Of a stretch of 64,000 bases of DNA, positions 44,910 to 55,739 are shown piece by piece. The DNA lies in contig CM060880.1 of the NCBI GenBank assembly GCA_030762935.1, forward strand, positions 12,062,501-12,126,500, read 5' to 3'. Positions within the stretch are counted from its first letter, which is position 1. Every line of letters begins with the position of its first letter. The position numbers and the translations under genes are program-made. Below the pieces are notes generated by a model. It did no database searches. It worked only from the letters and a program-made list of their open reading frames with translations, and was not told the DNA's origin. Source of the DNA: Hymenopus coronatus. Taxonomy: Eukaryota; Arthropoda; Insecta; Mantodea; Hymenopodidae.

Positions 44910-45445
44910 TTCTTCAGCATTATTGCATCTGGCACATGCTAAATCTGGGGAGTCAAGGCTATGAATGGATATATGTAAACTTCACATTCAAGAGATTTTG
45001 TCACTCAAATACAAGTTTCAGAAATGACCAAAAATAGATGTTTCTCAAAGTAACGTTTAATTTTGGTGCATGCATATAGGTAAGAATGCAACAAGACACA
45101 TTAACCAAATTAAAGTACAACACAAAAATCATTAATAATACAAACAATTTTGGACATGTTGGTTTTTATTGAACTGAAAGGACATAACACATTTTGTTTG
45201 CATGAAAATGTGATATAGAGCTCTTTAACTGTACAGTGGTTTAATAAAGTTTGAAACATTATTTTAAAGAATTTAGTTATTTTAGTAAGGAAAACATCCA
45301 ACTTAAATGTAATTTGCTTAGAAACATAGCTTGCAGTTTTACAAAAATAAAAAGTAAATCTTAAACATGGAACCCCTCATCACATTCCAAACCTCACAGA
45401 AATCATGTGTAGGACAGGAGTTAAATAGGTAGAGTCAGGCTGAAA
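44910..45445. other. Unassigned AT-rich sequence
   Basis: No gene or repeat recognised. Confidence 0.4.
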
Positions 45446-45449
45446 AATT

Positions 45450-45560
45450 CTAGGCCATCGCCGGGATTTGAACCACGGATCTCCCGGTCTCTAGCTAGTT
45501 GCTCTCCCACTGAGCTACCATGGCAACATGCTGGCATAGCATTGAATTTCTCAAATGTCA
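45450..45560 (-). repeat. SINE family E head, reversed
   Basis: Contains reversed box B (GGATTTGAACCACGG), reversed box A (CCACTGAGCTACCATGG) and TGGCATAGCATTGAATTT. It forms a head-to-head pair with the forward element at 45640-45888. Confidence 0.75.
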
Positions 45561-45639
45561 TCTCAAAATAATTTGAGATCACCTTGTGGTTTACAGGGAA
45601 ACATGCAAATCAGTTGAGAAGTGCAATGTTATGTCGGCA

Positions 45640-45888
45640 TGTTACCATGATAGCTCAGTGGTGGAGCAACCGGCAAAGACCCGGAGATCCGTGGTTCAAA
45701 TTCCGGTTATGGCACTGAATTTTTCAGTCCGGTGCCGAACGCGATGCGGACGTCCGTGAGAAAAGTATACAAAGGGAAGGCAGTGCCACACGGGTAAATC
45801 CGCGAGAAAAGCGGATAGGTACCTTGGTGATTTGCCCCCGCCCGAGTACACTCGGGCGACTAGTTCCTGCTCCTGGCTCCTGTAACCC
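45640..45888 (+). repeat. SINE family E with GC-rich body
   Basis: Head CATGATAGCTCAGTGGTGGA (box A) and GTGGTTCAAATTCCGG (box B). The GC-rich body contains two short palindromes (ATCCGCGAGAAAAGCGGAT and CCCGAGTACACTCGGG) and ends CTCCTGGCTCCTGTAA. The last ~100 bases recur at 63.5 kb behind a different head. Confidence 0.85.
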
Positions 45889-46752
45889 TTACGGAATTCA
45901 TATTGAGTACGCGGCTAGAAATGTTGGCTCTCCAAGAAAAAGCTGAAGGATTTTCTCGAAGAGTTTACGGAGGGTTTGAAGCAAATAAATCGGGCAGTAG
46001 CCCTCGGGAGATTGACCAGATCATCCGGGTTTGAGGATAGGTAGAATAATGACATCCTGCCAAGACGGTGGGACGGAGCCGCAGTGTAGGACAGCAGTAA
46101 ACGCCCGTACCAGGTTTCGGGGAATAACTTCAGAACGGTGTGAGCGAGTCCGTCTGCTCCCGAGGCAGACTTACCTGACTTATTCAGAGGAGCTAGGCGT
46201 GTTTCAGCGGGTATGATAAGCAAGAAGAGCGGCTACCCATAATCTATGGCCGACAAGAACCCGGAGCAATCATACGCAAGAATCGTTCTTGGAGAGCAGG
46301 TTGCCCGTCTAGAGGCGATAAACATCGGGAGAGATGTGAAGGTTTGAGCCAGGCTAGTTGTCGCCATAGTTGGGTTACCGGAGTGGAGGATATAATGGAA
46401 TCACAGAAGCGGGTCCAGGAGTTGACGAGCACGGGCCTCGGTGCATTTAGCCCTGAGCGAAGATGCGGTAACGAGTGTACGCCTAACGTTTTTCTGCAAG
46501 AAGGCCGTTTGCCGTCCACCAAGGCGACTTGGGTACTTTGGATAATGGAGTGTCTACCAAGGGATGAAAAGTATCGCGGTACTCATATAACGTGGACTCA
46601 AGCCGGTTGTCAGTGGCATCGGATTCCGAAAGAGAATAGGTGGCAGCCCGTAAAGAACGCTGAAAATGTTCCGGATCCACTGCTCCCCGCCGACGGCGCC
46701 GGTAGAGGGTGGGATTCTGGCACGGGAGGGGGCAGTATACTGCAATACGAAG
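45889..46752 (-). pseudogene. LINE ORF2, linker to start of reverse transcriptase (decayed)
   Basis: The minus strand reads, from high to low coordinates, PKSPWWTANGLLAEKR (pre-RT linker), an SASGADGLAHTVLKLFP block (RT motif 1-2 region), a PDDLVNLPRATARFICF-like block and a final QYEFRKG (RT motif before the palm). Stops and frameshifts break the frame. The reading resumes across the hAT insertion at 49261. Everything downstream of QYEFRKG, including the catalytic YxDD region, is missing where a SINE abuts. The clade is probably Jockey/I/CR1-like, which is inference. Confidence 0.75.
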
Positions 46753-47194
46753 TAGTGATGGGCAGAATCGAATCCTCTGCATTCGAATACTCTAGAGAAT
46801 CGAAACCTTCATCCGAGAACAAGGTCTTGAATACTGTAATCACAATGGTTTCGAAATCAGCCTCTTCATAAGCAAGTTCTCGCCACTCGAGAGACGTTCT
46901 CAGTTCTCGGCATGCTTGTTCTCGAATACTACAAACCTTGCGCTAATGGAAATCAGCTTGTATTCATTAGCAAGTTCTCGGATGCTACGCTATCGCTACT
47001 CGAGTGATGCTCGCAGTTCTCGCCATGGTTGATCTCGAACAAGCATGTAATTTAAATGATGGACAAAAAATATGACATGTTATTCTCAAAATGTTGAAGT
47101 TTCTATTCAAGATTATCGTGGCTTAAGCGTTATGCACTTTCATTCATGACCGTTTCTTCCATTAAATTGAATACTAAAATATCTTATTTATTTT

Positions 47195-48620
47195 TTTTTA
47201 TTTTTTGTACAGTTAACGATTTCCAAGATATTCCTTGTTATAGGTTTAAAATTTAACTAATAATTTTCTCAAACAGGTAGTCGTCATCCGTGTTTATTTT
47301 GTTTTACTCATAGCCATGCAAAGATAATCGAATTTCAAAGTCAATCGCATAGCGACAGCTTTTAAAATATTTGACTATGGCTTTAGCCTAGTACGAGTCG
47401 TATATTCCCCTATTTCCCTTCTACCTACAAGGAAACGCGTAATAAGAAACATCTGCTAAAATTTATCCGGACTAGCACGAAGTAACTAAAGAGCAATGTT
47501 TTGTAAGAAAAGTTTGTTTGCAGATAGAGAAAGTCATGTGAAAGGAACACATCAGAATTTATGCTCTTTTGTTTGGTTTTTAATTTGTATGGTTACATCA
47601 GGACCTTGACTGGTAAAACACCCTCTGGACTGTAGGCTTTCTTATTGTTTTTACTTTCTCTACACGTGCTATGCAAATACATAGTGTATAGTGAAAGTGT
47701 TGTATTCCACCCAAAAATGCGATACCGAGATTTCACCGGAAATATACGTTTTGAGGTCCCCTGAGTCCAAAAAGCATTTTTACTTTTTCTAGCCGTATGC
47801 ACATAACAATGTACGTAGTAGCTAGCGAAGGTATTGTATTCCACCCAAAAATTCGATATCGAGATTTCACCGGAAATATATGCTTTGCTGTACCCTGAGT
47901 CGAAAAATATCATTTTTAGAAAAAGGTCCGCGCGCGTTTTTGTGGGGGGGGGGAGTGACAGTATAGCTCAAAAACGAATGGACCGTAAAATACCAAACTC
48001 GGTATTTAAGTTTAGTATCTTCCAAGGATGCGACACGAAACATTTTCAAGAAAATCCCCCAACCCCAGCTATCCTTTACATGAAACATTTTTCGAAAATA
48101 ATGATTTTCTCAAAAATGGCTCTAAGGATTTTGATTAAAATATCGTGTATTAAAGATATTTACATGACAGATAAAATGTATATTTTGAACTTTTGGGATT
48201 AGCCTCTGAAGAGCTCTTTATTCTGCATGAGTTTTGCAGAATTTTGCACTACGGTTAAACCGTAAGAGATGGACAAAAACTTACTATAAATATGTAGATC
48301 TGGTTAAAAACATAAGTTGACCATTTTCAAGATATTCCTTGTTATTGGTTTCAGTTTTAAAATACCTAAATTTTCTCAAACTGGACCATCCAAAACGAAC
48401 CGCGTCATTCGTTCACATAACGACCAACTATTAAATTTTTTATTATTACTTTAGCCTAGCGTATTCCCTTATTTCCCTTCTTCTTACAAGGAAGCGAGTA
48501 ATAGGACAATTTCTGCTAATGTTTTTCTCGATTACCATAATGTAAAAGATGAGTTATCTTTTGAAAGAATAACTTTGTGTATGGAACAGCTAGAGAAAGT
48601 CATGAGAATGGAACACTTTT
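47195..48620 (-). repeat. R repeats inside the hAT element
   Basis: A reverse R head and body piece at 47195-47560 (GTTAACGATTTCCAAGATAT, AGATAGAGAAAGTCATGTGA) precedes a near-complete reverse copy at 47640-48620 (CTACACGTGCTATGCAAATA to CTAGAGAAAGTCATGAGAAT). An extra tail lies near 47780-47850. Confidence 0.8.
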
Positions 48621-48649
48621 TTTTCAGTTTTAAAATGCTATAAAAATGC

Positions 48650-48790
48650 ACACACATTCACTCCCACATGCATACTTCCGACTGTTAGGGATAGGGAATG
48701 ATTCTGGTTAAAAACAAATTCCTGCCCCAGCTGGGAATCAAACCCAGAACCTCTGGGTTGAGAAGACAGAATGCGATCGTTTAGTTCCAA
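48650..48790 (-). repeat. tRNA-like SINE inside the hAT element
   Basis: Reversed box B (TGGGAATCAAACCCAG) with CCTCTGGGTTGAGAAGACAG at the anticodon-arm position. The GACTGTTAGGGATAGGG body is on the other side. The box A part is indistinct. Confidence 0.55.
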
Positions 48791-49252
48791 TTTATAATGT
48801 TGTTCATTCGTTGCCCTAACCGATCGCACGTTCTGTTATGACACGAAATAAAATTAAAATATTATGATCGCGTATATGTATGGGAATCGTTCGTTAACTT
48901 TGGAGTGAAAAGAAGTTCATAGCTTCACTTGATAGCATATTCTCATATTATGATTATCTCGTAGGTTGTTTATCAGCGCGCTCGCCCCTCTCCCCGCTCT
49001 TCCCCTACACGATCCAAGCGCTAGAATGACATTTAAGTAAAAGCACCAATCAGATATGAGATCTCGATTTTCGGTGCACCAGCACATATCCGAGACCCGA
49101 GAGCAGGATTCGAATACAGCATTCAGGACATATTCAAACGAGAACTCATCCGAGTGAAGGATTCGAATACAACATTCAGAATTCGAGAACATCTCGAGAA
49201 CTTCCAAGAATCGAATACATCGACATTTTGCATTCGAATACTCCCATCACTA

Positions 49253-51075
49253 ATACGAAGGGAAAGTGATCACTTCCCATAGTGGCAGTGTGTCGGGTCA
49301 CAATAGTACACGAGACAATATCCGGGTGGTATCAGACTGTCCCGGAGCTCACAGGCGCTCGACGTATGGGCATTTAATAAAGTCCAATGGGATACCGTCG
49401 CCACCTGCAGCAACGGATGACGGTGAAATTGCAATCGAGATAACCGATGGAAGTTGGCAATGTTGAAGTCGCCGCATAAATAAGCTGTTGACGCGCCCGG
49501 GGAGTCAACTCTCCCATTCCGGCACAGTGAAATGACGTGCCATCGTAAAAAAACTAAAATAATTAGTGTCCAAAACCACCCGGACGACTTCAAAATGTGA
49601 GGGACATCGAATATCGGTATCCCAACTGTGGACAAAGAGATTGCTAGCCACGCCAATGGCAGCTCCCCCTTCGAGGATCGCACAGTCGTTGCGAACACAG
49701 AGATGCGCAAATGTTGGTGCAAGTTCAACCAAGTTTCGGTAATGATAATTAGATATGGCTTGACCTGCGACAGAAAGCATTGTAAATCCGGGAGTTTGTG
49801 GTCCATACTATGCGCATTCCAATAGAAGAGCCGAAGGTCGTGCAGAACGGTGAAGCAGAACTAGCTTAGAGGTGCAGTTGAGTTTTAAGGGATGTCAGGG
49901 TATGTAAAAGAGAACCCTGGGCCTCTGCAAAGAGTTTATCAAAAAGGTGTAGCAGGTCCTGAAACTCCCTATCCCGGGATACTTAGGGTCTGTGAGAAGA
50001 TGCAGGAGGGGCGGGAACCTCCTTACGCATGGCGGGACGAAGTATGCCAGTATCAGGCGCCCAGAGGAGCGGTCCTTAACCCGTGGGAGCCTCCGGTGTG
50101 GCGGTGCTACCAACCTCTTAGGGGCCGAAGGCCATCTCCCTTTTGGGGCCCAGTGGGCCTGAACCCAATCCAGTGGTGCCGGCAACTGAGCCTTCATGCA
50201 TTTACGTTTTGCATTGAGGATGGTATTACTGGTCCGTTGCGTCGGGGGCTTAGCCTCCAGTGTCCCGCCCGAGGAGCCAGGAAAACCGGGGATCCCTTTC
50301 TCCCCAAGACACAGAGCCTAACCCCATACAAGGCACGACCCAGAAGCATCTGGCGCGCCTCATAGCGGTACACTGGTATTCTGCAACTTGGGCGGCAATC
50401 TATGATTCCAATTTATAAGCCGGGCATTTCCCTTCCTGAGTTGCCGTCTGTTTACATTTTACACATCGCAGCTGGTCTGTCAAACAGGCCAGTTGCGCGT
50501 CTAGATGGTCCTGTTCACATTCCAAGTAACGTTTAGTGTTACGGAAAAATGTAGCTCTATGATGGAACTTACCACAGTTAGTGACACAGCACCCGTTCAA
50601 TGTAGGTTTCTACCGAGAAGCGTTCATAATAGATGTAAATATGCGAGGGCAATTGCTGCGCTCTAAAAATCATCTTCATCGTACGGGTGGGTACGTAGAT
50701 AATGACCCCAATTTCCTGTTGTCAGCGATTGAAACGATGCACTTGGTGCACAGGCAAATGCCCCATAACATTAAAAGGGGTACGCAGTTCATCCAGAGTA
50801 ATATCGGCATCAATGCCTCGCACCACCCCCGTTACAAGGACATTTTAAAAGGTATGGTATGATGGAGCGCGTATCGTGTACATCAAACTCAGAATCCAAA
50901 ACCTTATTGGCATAAAGATAAGAAGAGAAATACACTTCCAGTTGGTTATAACCACATTTGTGACTGAGCTTCTCCCTCCGCGTGTAAAACAAACAAGCCC
51001 AGGGCCAGGTTTAACGAAAACAGTAGTCATTGGCTGCGAGGACGCGTGCTGAATTGCCATCTATGCATGTCAGAC
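49253..51075 (-). pseudogene. LINE ORF1 C-terminus (zinc knuckles) and ORF2 endonuclease
   Basis: Minus strand, high to low: about 50990-50830 gives YNQLEVYF-SYLYANKVLD, part of an RNA-binding gag domain; 50600-50400 gives CGKFHHRATF...CVKCKQTATQEGKCPAYKLE, decayed CCHC zinc knuckles; 50350-49900 is a GC-rich linker; 49830-49270 holds the AP-endonuclease with LPDLQCFLSQVKPYLIIITE and the TETWL signature, then AYLCGDFNIANF (GDFN motif). Frameshifts exist around 49600-49700, where two frames carry parts of one domain. The plus-strand open frames here are shadows of this GC-rich coding sequence. Confidence 0.8.
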
Positions 51076-52440
51076 TGTATATAAACAGGTACACATATGT
51101 TTACATATGCTCACATGTAAATATTTACTCAAATAAATTAACAAATAAAAACTACGTCAAGAGTACCTCCAGCGTTTGCCTTATTATAACATATTACTAC
51201 CACATATTAACTAATCCTGTACAGTGTCAAAATATTATTTAAAATGAAATAGAAGTGTGTCAAATTCGCTAATAAAGTAATTACATTATATAGCATTAAA
51301 ATTAATAAGAGAGTAATTCAAATAAATGTCTCCCTTGGCAATCAATGGCTTGATGAATGTAATATATGAATAAGGTCATTCGATATTATATTCAAAAGCA
51401 AAATAACTTTTCAAAAACTTACATTGGAAACGCTAGAAGCTCCTTTCACCTGAGAACTGCAGACTACGTCAATTTTACAGAAGATTATGCTACTTAAATA
51501 GACCATTCAATATTATTTGCAATAGCCAGATGAAGTAAAAAAAAAGTATTATATCTTCTATATTCTTTTTAAGAGGAACAGCATAATCTTCGACCAAAGA
51601 AACTTTTTAAAATTGAATTGCCCTTTTTTAATGCTATATTAATTTTCAATGGGATCGCGTTACGTTTTCTTAGATTTATAATCTCTGTTTTATATTGAGT
51701 TTTAACTATTTCCAATTCTTCTCTATGACTATCCTGTTCTACGGGTGCACATACTGCTTTATTGCAGGTGCTGTCATCTAATGTCACTATTTTGTTGGGT
51801 GATGAATGTTCTAAAGTGGAAAAGGCTCTTAATTTATTTCCTTTTTCTGTTGTCGCCCACCTTTATGAACTGAGGTTTCTTCCATGTGCCAATTGGGTAT
51901 GCTTTGCGAAGGAAGAATCTGATTTCAGCTTTTTCCTTATTAGTAATCCTAAAGGTTCATTTTTTAGACCCTTTTCGTAATCTTTAGGCAGAAAATGAAC
52001 ACCACAGACTCTTGCAGTTCTAACGTTTATTGTCTTTGCGTTTGCACCTTATTGTCCATTCTTTTTGCTTTCGGTCATCCCTACGAAACGAATGAAATGT
52101 CACTTGCTTATTGTTCCTACCTGTATTTTTGCAAGTCGATACAGCTCAATTGCTATGACTACTCATTCTGATGAAACCAAGAAAACCGCTGAGAAATAAA
52201 TACGTGAATTATTACTCATTAATTTACTGAAGAAAGCAACCCAAGAACAGCATAAATATCCACAGTGTATATCAAAATACCTTAACCATACACATGCTAA
52301 GCAGACAAGGTAACAGCGTCCGCGCGTGACGTCACGGACAATAGGGAGCCAGATGGCACCAAGAGTCAAAATGCTGTGAATGGCCTACCTAATTAATGCT
52401 ATCTACCTAAAAAAATAAATAAATAAATAAATAAAATAAA
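51076..52440. mobile_element. AT-rich insertion in LINE ORF1, carrying a THAP relic
   Basis: Base composition falls abruptly at about 51080 and rises again at about 52440, while LINE ORF1 segments lie on both sides. The boundaries are approximate. I did not find terminal inverted repeats or a target duplication. An (AAAT)n tract lies at 52411-52437. Confidence 0.5.
51550..52130 (-). pseudogene. THAP-domain protein relic
   Basis: The minus strand, starting near 52125, reads NNKQVTFHSFRRDDRKQKEW then TIRCKRKD. After a one-base frameshift it reads VRTARVCGVHFLPKDYEKGL, the second half of a THAP C2CH zinc finger (Cys-x2-His: CGVH). A stop breaks the frame before a stretch ending in a coiled-coil-like EELEIVKTQYKTEIINLRKR. 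The first Cys pair is not visible. THAP domains occur in P-element transposases and in host proteins; which one this came from is open. Confidence 0.6.
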
Positions 52441-52930
52441 CACTTCCCTATCTTTAAGGTGTAAAACCCCCGATAGTTCCGGCTATTGTTTCGAACAATA
52501 AAATATGGACCAACATTCGAAGAAATATATTGGAGAGGAGGTGGAGTCGGCCGATTCCCAAACCCCCAGCCCCATTTGACTGCGGATCCAATACTGTATC
52601 AGCTTGCGGATGAGAAGCTACGGGTGTCAATACTAAAATATCGACGCAGGTTACAATTTCAGTCTCCATACCTTCACAAGAAGGAGAATGAGAATTAATC
52701 GCTAACAGTTCCTGCATCTCTGACGCTGGTACCTCCTCGCGCGGACCTAACCCCACCGGGGAGGCCAAACTCAAAAAGAATTATAAACACCTTACCTGAA
52801 AATTCCAACAGATACACAGCAATAAGCGGGAACAACGGAACCACGCACAAAGCTAGTCTCCCTTAATTTTCCCGTTCACGTCGTACGGCTGACAGCTCAC
52901 GAGTCGACGTATCGCAGTGACATGACGACT
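52441..52930 (-). pseudogene. LINE 5' end: 5' UTR and ORF1 N-terminus
   Basis: GC-richer than its surroundings. The minus strand reads SEMQELLAINSHSPSCEGME and, after a shift, GPYFIVRNNSRNYRG followed by LKIGKCLF, resembling the N-terminal gag segment of insect LINEs. This would precede the segment at 50.99 kb. ATTTTCAG|GTAAGG at about 52797 on the minus strand looks like a splice donor but may be chance. Confidence 0.5.
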
Positions 52931-53690
52931 CCTTTTAGTTTTTCAGTATGAGTTTGTCTTTTGAATGTGAGCATGTGAGCTCATTTGTTTATCGCCATGC
53001 GTTGACTTTGGCTCGCAAACAGTGATACCACATTTGGAAATTTGTTTCCAAAATTATAATTATTTCGCTTTCCGTAAAAGCAATACAGGTTTTTGCTCTG
53101 AAAACAATGATTGCTAATGTTAACATCAATAGCTTATACATACAAGCATTTTTCTACATGCTTGCTGTTAATTTCCAAATATTTCCCAGAAACAGTTTCA
53201 GTGGGTTATAGGTACAAAGTCTATGATTAAAACGTTTGAATAGTTAAGCCTTTACATGAACGATAAACAAAAGAATACACATAACATTTCAGTACTGCAT
53301 TATTTGAAATGTTGGAAAATAAAAGCAACTGTCTGGAAAATGGCTAATATAATTTTTGAGCGAGATTATATAAATGGTAATATTTTTTATAGATTAATGA
53401 TTAATTATATACTTAAGTGATGCCTTCAGTTTTACTCTACGTAGCCCGTACTCATTATAACACAATGTCCCCATTGAATGCTCCCCTGAATAAATAATAT
53501 CTATTGTCATTATTAAGAGGTTATATCAGACGATGAGTGAATGAATGTCTTTATATAATCCCCAGAAATGTACATATAAAATATTATGGTAGCTCATGTT
53601 GGCTGTTGTGCGAGAACCAATAGGACTCATAGTCGTCAAAGTTTCTGTCTGCATGTGCATGGTCGAGCATTTGGATTTTGAAAACTTTCT
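52931..53690. other. Unassigned AT-rich sequence
   Basis: No gene or repeat recognised. Confidence 0.4.
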
Positions 53691-53694
53691 GGCC

Positions 53695-54400
53695 TCCTCA
53701 TGTCACATGTTATAAAGAATTTCTGATTATTCTTTTATCTACATCGTGCTAATCGAGATAAACATTATCAAAAATCATCTTATAATAACTTGCTTCTTTG
53801 AAAGTAGGATTGCAATAAGCTAAAACTGATCGTTATGTGAAACAATTGAAATTGGTTATCTTTGTATGGCCATAAGTAAAACAAAAGAGATAAACGTAAG
53901 ATCACTTCCCATTTTAGAAAGAAATTTAAAACTTTTTAAATTGAAACCTATCTTGGAAATGGTTAACTCTACAGAAAAAAAAAAAAAAATAATAATATTG
54001 CATGAATTGTGTTTTTAACAAGATACGTTTTCTGTGTAGTAAGTTATTGTCTATCTCTTACAATTTATCAGCTATGCAAAAGTAATTCAGAAATAAAAGG
54101 AGGCTATTCCCAGAAAATTCAACGTATACATTTCATTTGTCATGAAAATAACTTCTTTGGAGTGGGGGGATTTACCTGAAAATGTTTGTGCCGCATGGAA
54201 AATACTGAACTTAATACCAAGTTTGGTATTTAACCACTGTTCGTTTTTTAATCTTTCACACACCACCCAGAACCACACATACACACAGGCCTTTATCTAA
54301 CAATGATTTTATGGATTCAAGGGTCCTCAAAACATTTTTTCCGGTGAAATCTTGGTATCAAATTTTTTAGCAGAATAAATACCTTCATTACCTATGTATA
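53695..54400 (+). repeat. R repeat, forward copy of an inverted pair
   Basis: Contains ATCGTGCTAATCGAGATAAA, GTGTAGTAAGTTATTGTC, CCCAGAAAATTCAACGTATA and CCGGTGAAATCTTGGTATCA. The tail is truncated near 54400. Confidence 0.8.
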
Positions 54401-54659
54401 GCAGAGAAGCAAGTAATAAGACCATTTCTGTTAATGTTTATCTCAATTAGCATTACTTTGTAAGAATATTTTGTTTGCAAAATGGGTAGAGAAATTCAGG
54501 TGAATGGAACACATTAGATTTTTACTTCTCTGGCCCGCATATACAATGTACATAGTGGATAGAGAAAGTATTGTATTCCACCCAAAAATTTGGGAAATCT
54601 ATGGAAATTTATGTTTTGGGGTCCCCTGAGTCTGAAAAAAGCATTTTTAGAAAAAGGTC

Positions 54660-54703
<44 letters not shown>

Positions 54704-55375
54704 TATCTGTCTCAAAAACAAAAATACTGTTAAATACTAAACTTGGTTTTTAGGTTTAGTATCTTCCAAGGATGGGACATGAAGATTTTCAAGAAAATCC
54801 CCCCCCCATTGCAAACTACCCTTTACATGGGCAATTTTGATTTTCTTAAAAATGGCTCAAATGATTTTGATTAAAATCCCTTATATTAAAGATATTTAAA
54901 TCCCAAATAAAATGTATACCTTGAATTTTCTGAGAATAACCTCTGAAGACCTTTATTCTGGATGGATTTTGTGTAACTACTAAACCGAAAGAGATAGGCA
55001 AAAACTTACTACACAAAAAATGTAGATCTTGTCAAAACACACAATTTTTGCCCTTTATGTTTTTGTTGTGGAGGTAACCGTTTCCAAGATATTCCTTGTT
55101 ATTGGTTTCAATTGTTAAGTACTTACACTTTTCTCAGACAAGAAGCGCCTGTTTTTCTTTTGTTCTACTCCTGGCCAAGCAAAGAAGCGATTTGCAATGA
55201 CAATCGCATAAGCTTTTAAAACATTTGACCCTCACTATAGCCTAGGAACTAAGTATTAAGAACATTCTGCTAATTTTTATCTTGATTAGCATGTTGTAGA
55301 TAAAACAGTAGTCTTTAGTAAAAATAGTTTGTATACGGAACAGCTAGAGAAAGTTATGTGAATGGAGCACATCAG
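54401..55375 (-). repeat. R repeat, reverse copy of an inverted pair
   Basis: A reversed 5' fragment (54405-54530) is followed by a reversed complete unit from TACAATGTACATAGTGGATA to CTAGAGAAAGTTATGTGAAT and GCACATCAGATTTTTTATT. It includes the 54661-54702 GT microsatellite. Confidence 0.85.
54661..54702. repeat. (GT)n microsatellite
   Basis: About 20 GT units, at the position where R copies carry GT-rich sequence. Confidence 0.95.
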
Positions 55376-55739
55376 ATTTTTTATTAATTGATTCATTTGT
55401 ATAGCCCCTTTATTTTATTACTCTTGATTATGGTAGTCTCTATACAAAATTTCAATGCTTGATATGAAATACTGCTTGTGGAACAGTCACCATGTTTCAT
55501 GAATATTTTGGTAAGAATGTTCTATGTACTTGCAAATGAAGTTTGGTCTGGATTTTGCTGTATTGTGAAAAATACTACACACTTTTTTTGTAACTGTAAT
55601 TTTAATTCATTAAAGAAAATTTTATTCTGCAAGGGACTTTTTACACAAAGAAAAATGTAGTTTTGAGAACTGAAGAAAATAAGGATGTTTTTATCATTAT
55701 AAATACAGTGCACTCTTTGAGTTATGCTGGGTCACACAT
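55376..55739. other. Unassigned sequence
   Basis: No supported gene. The short open frames on both strands have no recognisable domain. Confidence 0.35.

Larger units (their letters stand above)
46753..49252. mobile_element. Non-autonomous hAT-type transposon, 2.5 kb
   Basis: The ends are TAGTGATGGG and CCCATCACTA, an exact 10-bp terminal inverted repeat typical of insect hAT elements. The flanks are an exact 8-bp duplication, ATACGAAG, at 46745-46752 and 49253-49260. Inside both ends lie repeated GAATACTC/ATTCGAATGC-type subterminal motifs. There is no transposase frame. The interior carries R repeats (47195-48620) and a tRNA-like SINE (about 48650-48790). Confidence 0.92.

Noticed and set aside
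46344..46871. Plus-strand 175-codon open frame
   Set aside because: It overlaps the minus-strand LINE ORF2 and runs through the hAT terminus. No domain is visible on the plus strand, so it is a shadow.
49892..50365. Plus-strand 157-codon open frame, Pro/Arg rich
   Set aside because: It is antisense to the GC-rich LINE linker between zinc knuckles and endonuclease; composition explains the open frame.
52454..52797. First exon of a host gene on the minus strand with a donor at about 52797
   Set aside because: The reading resembles LINE ORF1, and no downstream exon or independent evidence of a host gene is visible.
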